Origin: Dentipellis sp. KUC8613
Lineage: Eukaryota > Basidiomycota > Agaricomycetes > Russulales > Hericiaceae
Direction of reading: 5' to 3'
Length of the DNA: 64,000 nucleotides
NCBI GenBank assembly: GCA_002286715.1
Contig: NSJX01000019.1
Coordinates: forward strand, 389,876 to 453,875
Below, piece by piece: positions 21,638-32,430 of the stretch. The first letter of the stretch is position 1. Each line of letters starts with the position of its first letter. The translations under genes and the position numbers were made by a program. The notes beneath the pieces are model-generated. The model had not been told where the DNA came from, made no database searches, and saw only the letters and a program-made list of their open reading frames with translations.

Positions 21638-21645
21638 TATATAAA
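21638..21645 (+). promoter_or_regulatory. TATA box of plus DUF7330-like gene B
   Basis: TATATAAA, 95 bases upstream of the gene B start codon. Confidence 0.55.
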
Positions 21646-21740
21646 GCGCAGCCCGAGCTCGGATGGTTGGAGCTATATCAGCTTTGCAGCACTTCATCGC
21701 TACACACTCGACCATCAACCTCGATAAACCTAGAAACACG

Positions 21741-23022
21741 ATGACTCTCAACGACGAAATGAAGAACGGCGTCGCGGGAGACGTGAAGATGCATGACGAG
21801 TCCGAGCTGCCGACGATCCGCGAGCCCGAGGCGGACACGCATTTCGAGCAGGTCCGTACCCACCTGCACCCCCTCCCTCGCCACTCACGCTAACCCACAC
21901 CGACACAGGTGCCCCCGCCCTACTACGGCGGCGAGGCGTCCACCACGCCGTCTTACACCGCGCCCACGCCCGCGGAGTACGCCGCAACGAGCACGCCGCC
22001 GCCCGCGGCGCTCTCGCCCGCGAACTACGTGCGCACGAGCAAGTACGGCGGCAGCATCGACGCGGCGGTGCTGCTCGACCTCGCCGTGCCGTACGTCGCG
22101 CGCCCGCGCGGGAACTGGTTCACGGAGATGGCGCGCGGGCGCGCGGAGCGCCAGGAGGAGCGGCGCGCGTGGCGCGACGAGCGCCGCGGGTTCAAGGAGG
22201 AGCGCAGGGATGCGATTTTGGGCCTGGTCGGCCTGGGCGGGAAGAAGGAGGAGCCGAAGGAGGGCGAGGAGGAGGTGCCGGTGATGAAGACGGGCGTGGG
22301 TGTGAGGGATGTGCACCCGAATTTGTTCCTTGAGGGACACAATTTTGGTGTGAGTGGTGAGGTGTGGGTGTTGGATTCGGGGGAGCGCAAGGAGCGCGGC
22401 CGGGCGGTGCTGAAGCTCGTGAACTATCACGCGAAAGTTGACTTGGTCGTGGTACGTGTATCCTTTGAGCTGTGTGAGTGGTATGGCGCTGACGTTGGGG
22501 CTGTGATAGCACACCTTGTCGCTGAACGCGGGAAGGGCGCGCCCGCACCTGAGCATCACAATGCACTCTCAGAACGGGAGCGTTAACATGGCGCTGCCGC
22601 GCGAGTTCCGCGGCCAGCTGCGTCTGTCGAGCGACCACGGTCGCATCCGACTCTCGCCTGCGGTGGAAGCTATCACGGAGAAGCAGTCGAAGACGTACAG
22701 GACGCTGACATGCTTCGTCGGCCAGATGCCGGAGAACTGGCACACGCTGTCTGTTCAGGTGGGCACGGCGGGCGAGGGCAGCGTCGGGGTGGACGAGGCG
22801 GTTGCGGTGACGAGGAACGGCAGTGTTACCGTGCGCTTTGAGGACGAGCCGCCGTTGGAAGGTTTGATCTCGGAGGTGGCGGGTGCGTTGAAGAGGGTTG
22901 TGACGGGGAAGAATGGCAAGCCTGCGGATGCTGACATGGAGGAGAACCAGTTGGTCACCCAGTCGGAAGTTGCAGGACTCGAACGTGGCGAGAAGGAGAT
23001 GGAGGTCGAGAGCATGGTGTAG
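21741..23022 (+). CDS. DUF7330-like repeat protein, plus array gene B
   Basis: Function unknown. Exons 21741-21851, 21909-22451 and 22510-23022, phase-0 introns, 388 residues. Exon 1 is acidic (MTLNDEMKNGVAGDVKMHDE...). Exon 2: VPPPYYGGE, LSPANYVRTSKYGGSIDAAV, the run LLDLAVPYVARPRGNWFTEM, a charged RQEERRAWRDERRGFKEER segment and HPNLFLEGHNFGVSGEVWVL. Exon 3: RPHLSITMHSQNGSVNMALP, REFRGQLRLSSDHGRIRL, TCFVGQMPENWHTL, VTRNGSVTVRFEDEPPLEGL and a 60-residue charged tail. The H-x-G-x-V-x-LP and FVG motifs line up with the minus-strand copies, showing common descent, but the charged central insert and EDEPPLEGL ending mark a separate subtype shared with gene C. Confidence 0.87.
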
Positions 23023-23598
23023 ATCGTGTCCCTTTCAGCCATGGACTCAGGTTTTGATTAGAGATCTTGTAAATAGACACTTTCGTTGTGGGTTTGCATA
23101 TATAGCTCGTTCCGTCATTCTTTCGGCGCGATGCTGCTGCAGAAGGATTGTGGAAGGCGTGCGAAGTCACACAGAAATGGGCGTACTTGAGATAAATGTG
23201 GTGGTCATTTATGTTTGCAAAAGAAGGTAGTGCAGTTGAGCACTGCGTACTTATAGAACTTGGTGACTGGATCCCGATCCACAGCAATGCGCGATATGGA
23301 GACAACGCACTCACCGGAATCCCACGTAACCATCCCTGTATCGAGTGGTTCGATCCATATTGGTGATGGCAGAAACCGGACGACTCGGCTGAGTCGGTAG
23401 AGCCGAATAGGACTGAATATACACAATACAGTATATATCGAAGGTTCTGCATACGTACTCAGTATGTGGCTGTGCACACCCATATATGATATCGGTACTG
23501 GTGACCTGTAGAAGTCACGGTTACGCTTTCCTACCTAGTTGCTTCGATCCCTCCATCATATCCAGCCACTCTCTCAGCATCGTCCCCAGATCGACATA
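23023..23598. other. intergenic, nothing recognised
   Basis: 3' flank of gene B and 5' flank of gene C. A run at 23400-23440 is AT-rich (TACAGTATATATCG) and could contain the gene C core promoter. Confidence 0.35.
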
Positions 23599-24891
23599 AT
23601 GATTATCCCCGAAGAAGAGAAGCTGAAGCTGAAGGATGGGTACAATGCGCCGACGTATCGCGAGGTGCATATGGAGACAGATATGACCCCAGAACTGGTA
23701 TAGTGACTGTCCTGCCCCTCCCCACCTGCAGAGCGCCATGGCTGGTGCTAACCCCCGCACCAGATGCCCCCTCCATATGCCGCGCCTGCGCCTGCGCAAT
23801 CCTCTTCGTCTACCATCGCCGGACCATCTTCCACGCCAGCATACACTCCGCCGACGCCAGCGCAGTACGATTCTCCAGTGGGACCGCCCCCGCCCCCTAC
23901 GCTCGCGCCGGCAAACTACGTCTACAAAGGGAAATTCAACAGCAGCATCGACGCGGAGGTGCTGCTGGACCTCGCGCTGCCGTTCGTCGCGCGCGCGGCG
24001 GGCATGCAGGGGAACTGGTTCACGCAGATGCTGCTGGGGAGCGTGGAGCGGCGCGAGGAGAAGCGCGCGTTCAAGGATAAGTATTTGATGCACAAGGAGC
24101 TGCAGCGCGAGCAGCTGCTGGGCATGGTTGGTTTGAGGGGCGGCGCGGCGGCGCGCGAGCAGGAGATGCCGCCGACGAGGCGGACGGGCGTCGGGCTGCG
24201 GGAGGTGCAGCCGAATTTGTTTTTGGAGGGACATAATTTGGGGGTGAGTGGGGAGGTGTGGGTGCTTGATTCGGGGGCGAGGAGGGAGAGGGGGAGGGCG
24301 GTGCTGAAGCTGGTGAACCATAATGCGAAGGTCGATTTGATGGTGGTATGTGTGATGTTTTGTTGGTGGGATGTGGCGCTGATGAAATATTTGAATGTCT
24401 AGCACACAGTGTCGTTGGATGCTGGGAGGCGGCGCCCGCATCTGAGTATCACGACGCACACGCACCATAGCTCCGTGAATATAGCGCTGCCGCGCGACTT
24501 TCGGGGCCAGCTGCAGCTGTCGAGCGACCACGGGCGCATCCGGCTCTCGCCTGCGCTGAATGAGGTCACGACGAGACTATCGAAGACGTACAGGACGTGG
24601 ATGTGCTTTGTGGGACAGATGCCGGAGAGCTGGCACACACTGACGGTGCGGGTGGGGACTGACTGCGACGCCAGCGAAGGTGTGGACGAGGCAGTTGCGG
24701 TGACGCACAACGGGAGCGTCACGGTGCGGTTCGAGGACGAGCCGCCGTTGGAGGGCTTGATTTCAGAGGTGGTCGGGTCGCTGAAAAGAGTAGTAGTCGG
24801 CAAAAATGGCAAGTCGACTGCCGAATCGAGGGCCGCGGCGACAAGTGAGACATCAGAAGATCTGTCTAGCGAGAGATCGGGTGTAGCGTAA
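23599..24891 (+). CDS. DUF7330-like repeat protein, plus array gene C
   Basis: Function unknown. Exons 23599-23697, 23764-24345 and 24403-24891, phase-0 introns, 389 residues. The start (MIIPEEEKLKLKDG) lies on the only upstream frame that splices correctly into MPPPYAAPAPAQ. Exon 2 holds LAPANYVYKGKFNSSIDAEV, LLDLALPFVARAAGMQGNWF, a charged helix-like stretch and QPNLFLEGHNLGVSGEVWVL. Exon 3 closely follows gene B: RPHLSITTHTHHSSVNIALP, RDFRGQLQLSSDHGRIRL, MCFVGQMPESWHTL, VTHNGSVTVRFEDEPPLEGL, and SEVVGSLKRVVVGKNGK. Genes B and C are each other's closest relatives in the window and probably arose by the most recent tandem duplication. Confidence 0.87.
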
Positions 24892-25645
24892 CATAACATA
24901 TTGTTGTAGCATATATATATAATAGCACGAGCTGTGAGAGCACGCGCTCAGTACGTCAGCAAATAGGGACCCACAGCGCGCAACAGCAAGTCGCGTCGTC
25001 TGTGTGAGACAAAGTCGAGGACGCGGCGGACGTACGCGCTTGTCCGATGAACTGCAAATTGACAGCTGGGTTGACGTGCAGCGACCGGCGATGCGCATGT
25101 TGGCCGGCGGGACGCGACCCGAAAAGGTATGTGAGCTGCTTGTGCTGGCATGTTGAACTGAAGGGCAGGAAGCTACCGACGCGAATGGAATGGAATGCAT
25201 GGCGTCGAGGACGACGGATTCCGAGCTAGAAGGATGATAGACGTGGGGCTTCGTGCATTCCGCGCTCGAATCGTGGCCTCGTCTCGCCGCGTCCGAGGAT
25301 GGCAGCCGACGCACCACGTCGGGCTCGCTGGCATGCGAGCGGACGCGAATACGGCAGGCGAGCTGCCTTGTGCGGCAGAAATGCATGAGGGGTGGGTGGC
25401 TGCGAGGTATAAAAGCTGCCGGTGTCTGCTCGTTCGTGCCCTTTCTCGCCCTCTTCTCGCCACGCAGTCTGTTGGTCGACTGTACACGTCCCCCGCCCAC
25501 TATCTTCTACCCAACAGGTCTCTAGCTCTTCCTCCCCGCGCGTAACATCCTCCATCCCCCCACGCTAGTCGATCTCCCATCCCCACATATATCACACCGT
25601 CCCCCCTTGTTTATTCCCCCTCCTAGGACTTATTTATACTCGACA
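24892..25645. promoter_or_regulatory. intergenic with TATA box for the RRM gene
   Basis: TATAAAAG at 25408-25415 and a long pyrimidine-rich leader from about 25440 to the start codon at 25646. No gene seen before it. Confidence 0.45.
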
Positions 25646-28546
25646 ATGTCCTCTCCTACCCCGCCCCCCATCCCCGTCTCTCACCCGCGCTCCTCCCCGC
25701 GTTCCCCACTCAAGTCCTCCTCTCCGCCCCAACCGCCTATCTCCCCTCCTAGAACTCGCTCCACGAGCAACAGCGCCGCCGCTTCCAACGGCTGCGACGC
25801 GAATAGCGGCAGTGCGAACGTGACGTCTTCGACTTCGACCCCGACAGCTTGCACGCCCGTCTCTGTACTTCCCCAGCCTCTCGAGCCTTCGTCCCACGTC
25901 GACGCCGCCGCTAGCACTCTTGCGACGGTCACTGACGGCGCAGACGCGACCCAACACGTCCAAGTCCCCGTCGTGGTGGAAATTCCGGCTGCCGGCAGTG
26001 TCCCCGATCCCGCCCCTGCTTCCATTCATCCCGGAGTCGCCATCGAGCCACAGCCTCTCCAGACCGCCGCCATGGTCCAGGAGGACGAGGCCACCGGGTC
26101 CTTCAAGACGCCGAACGTCTACATTAACGGGCTCCCTCCCAATTTTCCGGAGGAGAACCTGTTCGAGATGACCAAGGACTTTGGTCCTGTCGTCAGTGTC
26201 AGGACGTTTACGCGCCACGTCAGCGAGCGGCCGTCGTACGTGTACTTATTATGTTTCGACGCGAACTGATGACGCTGACGTTCCTCCGTCAACAGTGGCT
26301 ATGGATTTGTGCTGTAAGTCGCGCTTTTCGGTCTTGTTGAACCGCATTTTCACGCGTCATGGTAGGTTCGAAACTATCGATGGTGCTGAAAAGTGCATCG
26401 AGAGCTTGAGACGCTACCGAAACCTGCATCCGTCTTTTTCCAAGGTATTGGCGATCTCATTATCTCCCGCCGTCGCCCGTAATTGACCTTCTTGGCCCAG
26501 CAAATTCATAAGATTCCAGGTACTTCCTATGCAGCCCTAGCGTCATCCACTTCGGGCGCGCTCTCGCCGTCTCCGTCCGTCTCTTCGGCATCGGACGCCG
26601 GAACTGCCGGAAGCGAGACATTCAAGGCCCGGATGGAGAGGCTGAAAGACGAGAGTAGCACGAATCTGTATATGGAGGGTCTCCCTCTCAGCATCGACGA
26701 GGCGGTGAGTCGCGTTCGTACCGCATCCTCTTGCGTCGTCTGATCCATGCGGTGTCAGACCCTTGGTGCGCTGGTCAACCCGCATGCCATCAAGAGCAGC
26801 CGGTTCTTCCAGACCAAGTTGAGCCACCCGCCGAGGATCATAGCATTCGTTAGGTAGGAAAGATCCATTTTATTCACGTTTCGCATCTCATGATGCCTCC
26901 AAGGCTCGAATCCCGCGCGGCATGCGAAGACATAATCGAACGACTCCATGGACGGATGGTACGCGGCCACGATGACCCTGGCAGCCGCATCTCTGTCCGA
27001 TTCGCCGACTCTGCGGAGCAACGAGAACTTCGGGTCGGTCTCCCCATTTTCGTTTTGGGCGTCACTGACGTTCGTCCCTTGCCTGTAGCGTTCGGAGCGT
27101 ATGGGTCGCGAGGGCGAACCGTCTCCTTCTCGATTGAGTATGGCTCAGGCCGCTCTGCTGAACCTCCAGGGACAGCAGCTTCGCGGGAGCCATGGCGCAG
27201 CGCTGACGCACAGCCAGTCGATGCAGCTTCCCCGCAACCAGCAGTATCCCGCGGACGCCAACTTGGCTCGCCACGCTTACTCTCGTCTGCCGATGCATCC
27301 CCTTACTTCTCAGTATTCATCACCCCGCAGTCCCCTGCCATCGTCGATGTCCATGCCCGCTTATCACAATGATGGCTACGACAGCGTTGGCTTGGCTAGA
27401 GTTGGTCAAGAGATCGATCTGTCCCATGTCCTGCCGGCCGCAGTGCATTCCAACCGCATGGTCGACGCACATGGGTTCACTCCGCTCGAGCAACAGTTGA
27501 TCTTGCAGGCGCAGAGGGACGCGAGAGCGAGGGAGGAGGCAGAGCGCGAGTTGGCGTTGCGGAACAACGCGGCCCACGCGCACACAGGCATGCGGGCAGG
27601 GAATGGCCGCAGCACGTTGACGGGAGCGATGGGGAAGCTGAGCCTCGCGAAAGAGTTTGTGCCGAAAGGACTGCTCTCTCGTATGCAAGCCCGCTCGAAG
27701 GCTACCGACGGATATCAGGATGGATACACTCAGCCTTCCCGTCCCCGAGGTCAGTCCCAGTCGCGGGCTGGCGGGTACGGTGCACCTTCCCTTTCCCACG
27801 TCGACTTCATGCCATCGATGTCTGAGGATGACTTTCATGCGACGGCTCAGCGCCGAGGTGGCCTCCAGAGCGACTTGGCGCAGTCCGCCCCTTACGACAA
27901 CAACACGCTCTCCCCTGGCGCCGCCTACCGTGAGCACGATGCAGGCCATTCCCATGGTGCGACTCAGACGATTTATGAAGAACCCGAGCCGAAGGAGCAA
28001 AACGCACGTCTCAGCAGTACGCTTGACTTTGTGTTTGCGGACACGGACTCCCCCGATCAACAGCAGGGCCAAAGCCACATTCGTTCCACCACCTTGCCTC
28101 CTCACTTCACACTCGGAGGCGGTGTTGCTGGCGGTAGACTGGGTGGCCTGTTGTCGCCCGATCTTGGTTCAGCAGGTGGGGCTCGCAACCACTCGGATGC
28201 GCATCGTTTGGCGTCGCAGACGTTGGCATCGAGGCTCAACATCGCCACTGCGTCCCCTCATCTCGCTGCTGGTAACGGTGCTGGCACGGCCTCTGACTCG
28301 CCTCTCCTCGTGCCTTCTCCCGCACTCACGTACAATTCGTCGAGTTCGTCGAGGACTCCCTCCACGCTTAGCCCGTCCACTCCCTTCTTTGGCTCGTTCA
28401 GCCACGCAGGCGAGGGCTTTGGCGCGGACGTCTACAAGGACACCAAGGAGGGCGACCATACCCATTCTCATGGCGTTCACGGCCACGCTCATGCTCAGCA
28501 TCAGGCGTTCGGCGCGAGGAGCAAGATGCGCGCGGGAAGTCAATAA
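25646..28546 (+). CDS. RNA-binding protein with two RRM domains
   Basis: Exons 25646-26235, 26296-26313, 26366-26444, 26501-26704, 26759-26853, 26904-27033 and 27089-28546 give 857 residues. The first ~150 residues are Ser/Pro/Ala-rich and disordered. RRM1 starts at PNVYINGLPPNFPEENLFEM (RNP2-like), with GYGFVLFETIDGA (RNP1-like) split over an 18-base exon. RRM2 starts at TNLYMEGLPLSIDEATL, with RIIAFVRLESRAACEDII as its RNP1 region. The layout recalls fungal MSSP/RBMS-like mRNA-binding proteins, which bind AU-rich or untranslated-region sequences; that target class is an inference. The 486-residue last exon is low-complexity: Gln-rich (AALLNLQGQQL), Gly/Ser-rich and finally His-rich (HTHSHGVHGHAHAQHQ). 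Likely cytoplasmic mRNA regulation. Confidence in RRM assignment is high, in subfamily moderate. Confidence 0.88.
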
Positions 28547-29609
28547 GCGACGCCGCCTCCTGCAGCGTTGCGGTTCAGTAATTCTTTGAGTACGTATCCA
28601 TGCCATGTCATCGTGTTTCTGGCGCAGCGTTGTTGCCGCCTGTTTTCGTTCTTTCACTGCCGTTCCCTTGTCCGCGCTCCACGTCCATGCCCAAGCTTTC
28701 CGCGCTATTCCCGCATACAGCATCCGTATATCCCAGTGTTCTCTCGAACCATTGTTTCGTATATCTCGCACACTCCCTGTTCGTCATCGTGTTCGGCGTC
28801 CTCGCCGCATATGTTCGCTGTCGCTGTCTCGACTCCACGTAATTCGCTATCACCGTCGCCTGTTCAACACGTAGCTCTGGAGAACCATGCCTATGTATAC
28901 ATTACGCCGTTACATTCTCCTACAATAATGTTTTGAGTAGTTAGTCCTAGTCAGTTACAAACAACTGTAACCTAGATGATTGTACACGCTGGTCTGTGAC
29001 CGCACAATGAAGTATGTTACCCTTGTAGTTTTGGCGTGTGGGAATTTACAACTTGCCAGCATTCGTTCACTTGAGGAAGCACTCGCCGCCGGAATGATGT
29101 TGGGATTATGATTAATACGGGAAGGTGTCAAGAAGTATGTGCATGATCTGAACCATTCCTTGTTACGAATAGAGGCTCGGCTGTGATTGAGGAATGAAGG
29201 GATTCGCTGTGGGTGGAATGTTCTCGTTCGGGACGTGCGAACGAGGAGCTCGAGGCGCACGCTTATTTCAGCTTCGTTCGGCTCGGGCGCTTCCTGAAAC
29301 CTTCGTCTCATCTCGTCGGGCCACCGTCGCGTCGGGGGCCGTGGCGCGCTCGTTGTTTTCGGTGCGCTGTCTGTCTCTGCTAGCTGTCTGTGACCGGGCT
29401 TCATTGGATTCACCATTCTTTCAATTCACGTGTCTACTTGGAATGTGCTAAACGCGCGCCGAGGCGTACCATGCCAGTGCCGCTCTCATGGCGTCGCCGC
29501 TACTCCCCGCATAGACGTCGACATGCTTCCTGGACTCTTATGGTGCGTAAACTTGAAGCACGGCTCGGTCTTCTTTCTATGCGGATCCGGACGCGTGGTC
29601 AGTGGACGT
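28547..29609. other. intergenic, nothing recognised
   Basis: Starts with a T/C-rich 3' flank of the RRM gene. A 153-residue minus open frame (29416-28955) has no motif or splice support and is not called. Confidence 0.35.
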
Positions 29610-30083
29610 GCATGCGAATCATGATAGCTATATTGCTGCTGCCGAATCAGAGCACACTAGGGCCCTCGCGGGGAGCGCGAACTCGGGTCCCATGTGGCAC
29701 TCTATAGGGCTTGCGGTACCGCGGTGGGTGCGTTTCTTGCTATATGTGCGTGGTCGTGCGAGAGGCATGATGCATTATGCCTTGGGAGAGATATGTTGCT
29801 GCTGACAAGCCGGAGACGCGCACTGGCGGGGAGCGCGAAGCGGGGACTCGGATGCCATGCACCTTGTGGCACGCAGGTGCGGTACCGTGGCGGGTGCGTC
29901 CCTTGTTATATGTGCGTGGCCGTGCGGGAGGCATGATGCCTCGGGAGACTTATATTGCTGCTGACAAGCCGGAGACGCGCACTGGTACCGGCGCTGGCGG
30001 GGAGCGCGAATCGGCGACTCGGATGCCATGCACCTTGTGGCACGCAGGTGCGGTACTGTGGCGGGTGGGTTCCTTGTTATATG
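29610..30083. repeat. three tandem repeats of about 160-170 bp
   Basis: The anchor GGGGAGCGCGA occurs at 29670, 29828 and 29999, giving periods of 158 and 171 bases. Around it the units share TTGCTGCTG, GGAGACGCGCACTGGCG, ATGCCATGCACCTTGTGGCA, GGTGCGGTAC and TTGTTATATG. Units 2 and 3 are very similar, with about 12 extra bases in unit 3; unit 1 is more decayed. They lie 0.5-0.9 kb upstream of the mutarotase-like gene. Confidence 0.85.
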
Positions 30084-30563
30084 ATTAGTACGTTATGCCC
30101 ACGTGGAAGGGCGGTTGGGTTCTATGGGTGCCCTAGAAGAAGTGGGTTGGATGGGGTTGGGTGGAGGTTGCGCGAGGATGGTATCATCGCGCGACGCGAA
30201 TGCCTAATGATTATGCTGAATGCTGAGTATGAGTGGCCAACATGAACGTCCGTGGTCACTCATCAATGTTCAAGGGTCGCGTCCCCCGACAGCTGACCCG
30301 CGCGGGGCGCGCGTCGGGCTGGATTCGCCGAGGATGCGGCACTGCGCCTTCTTTGCCAGCTAATGTTCCGAGGTTGTATGCGGCGGGGCATCAGATGCGG
30401 CGGGTATGGCGTCTGCGGTCGTGAATGGCGGGGCGTGTGGGTGTCAGATGACCGCGTCTATCTGCCGGGGAGAGTGGACGGGTGCATGGTGAGAGGCGCG
30501 GTGGGTGGAACGCTTAAATACCCGGCGTGGCAGAGCGGTTCCGGATTTCCTGTGCGCACGATC
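30084..30563. other. upstream region of the mutarotase-like gene
   Basis: No gene recognised. GCTTAAATACCC at 30511-30522, about 40 bases before the start codon, is the best TATA-like candidate. Confidence 0.35.
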
Positions 30564-32430
30564 ATGCTGGGATTCAGGCTTGCTGCTGTTGCTCTCGGCG
30601 TTTTGGTGGGCGGTGTGATGGGGCAGTTGCGCGAGAATGAGCCTTGGGTGCGTTTTTTTGGTTTTGGTGTTTTGGTGTGTAGGGTGCTGATTTTGATTTT
30701 GACTTTGGGCTCGGGTCCGGTTCTGGGCTTTGGTTGGTTCGGGTTAGCCGTTTGACGTCACGACTATCTCTGCGCCCGATGGCTCCGTCACGGCCAAGTT
30801 CGTGTCGTTTGGCGCGACGATGGTCGAGCTGTGGCTCAAGGATAGCGCTGGGCAGGCGCTCGATGTGATTCCGAGCTATGATGATCCAGTGAGTATGTCT
30901 GAATATTATTTAGGCGTTACTTACGAGTTTATTTGTGATAGTCGCAATTGCTGGATGACCCCGCGCACCCGGTCTTTAATGCCATAGTCGGACGGTTTGT
31001 CGTGACTTTTTTGGATTTTTATGCTGTTGACCGATGATACTGGAGTTACTAGCTATGCGAATCGAATCAAGAATGGTTAGTATCGCGGATTGATCTCATT
31101 GGAATCTGCGTCGTGTTGCTTACAATTTTGCTCGTGAACAGGCACTTTTTCCATTCCTCCGACGCGCGATCCTCCTGCTAATGGGACCAACGTGTACCAC
31201 ATCCCCACGAATGACCACGATGGTGCATACAAACTCGGTTGTCAACTGACCAGTAAGAAACATTACTGACGCTCCATCACAGGCCAGGACACCTTGCACG
31301 GCGGAATTTACGGTTGGGACCGCCGCAACTGGACCATCGTAGCCAAGAACGAGTCGAGCGTGACGTATCACCACCTCGACGCGGCCGACGAGGGCTTCCC
31401 TGGCAACGTCAGCGTTTATGTACGTCTCGAACCCCCTTTGCGCCAATGTATCACCGCTCACGTTTTTGGACTCGCATGCCGTAGGTCACGCACACGGTTG
31501 CTGATGGCCAGTTGCATAGTCAGGCGCATGCGACGGCCACGCAGAAGACCCCCATAATGCTGACCCAGCATGTCTACTGGTACGTGCCTGTGTGCTTTAG
31601 TGGTCGTTTCCGTCGTTCTGAAATTATCTTGTCCCCCCCGCGCACGTTTCTAGGAACCTCGATGGCTTCCGCACCAACACGTCGAACTGGAACACGTCTG
31701 ACGTGCTCGACTACACGCTGCATGTCGACAGCTCGCGCTACCTCGAGACGGACTCGAATGGCGTGCCGACGGGCCCAATTCTCCAGGTTTCTGACACCGC
31801 GCTCGACTTCCGGACGCCAACGAAGATCGGGGCACGGTGGGACCAGGCAGTGGATGTGTGTGGACCAGGTGAGTCTGTGCTTTGCGGATTAGGAGCTACC
31901 ATGTCCTTACGCTCGTCGTGCGCGCAGGTTGCCAGGGTTATGATAATTGTTGGATTTATGACAAGTCGGAGGAGAAGACGCCGGGTGTGAGCCTCTGGAG
32001 CAGCTTCTCGGGTATCAGGTGCGCAGATTCTTCTCGATTCTTTGACGATTGTGTGGTGTTTTGGTGCATTTTCTGACGCCGTTGGTCGGTTTGTCCGCGA
32101 GCAGAGTCGACATCACGTCCGATACGCCCGCCACGCAGGTCTACACTGGGAACTACCTCGGCACGCCTCGCAAGGCCGTCCACGGCGGCCCCACGCTGAC
32201 CTACAACCCGCACTCCGCCGTAGCGATCGAGCAGGAGGGCTGGATCGCCGCGATTAACAACCCGGAGTGGGGCATTGACCAAATTTGTGCGTACTTTTTT
32301 GTTCTGTTTGGTGACCGTGACTGCGGACGGCTGATTGGCACCCGCTGATATATTGTGTGCGATCTGTCCAGACGAACCTGGAAAGGATTTCTCGTGGAGC
32401 GTGACGTATCGCTTTTCGCATGTTCACTGA
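30564..32430 (+). CDS. secreted galactose mutarotase-like protein (aldose 1-epimerase family)
   Basis: Interconverts alpha and beta anomers of aldoses; here probably extracellular, because the protein opens with a signal-peptide-like MLGFRLAAVALGVLVGGVMG. Eleven exons: 30564-30647, 30748-30888, 30942-30994, 31053-31075, 31142-31222, 31283-31419, 31485-31579, 31654-31868, 31928-32018, 32105-32286 and 32372-32430; 386 residues. Family motifs in order: VSFGATMVELWL, FNAIVGRYANRIKNGTFSIP (strongly diagnostic), GQDTLHGGIYGWDRRNW, the TQHVYWNLDG region carrying the likely catalytic His, VDVCGPGCQGYDNCWI, and AVAIEQEGWIAAINNPEWG with a conserved Glu. Several N-x-S/T sites fit secretion. A role in extracellular sugar use during wood or litter decay is plausible, but the natural substrate is not shown. 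Confidence 0.92.

Noticed and set aside
28955..29416. 153-codon minus-strand open frame
   Set aside because: No recognisable content and no promoter or splice support.
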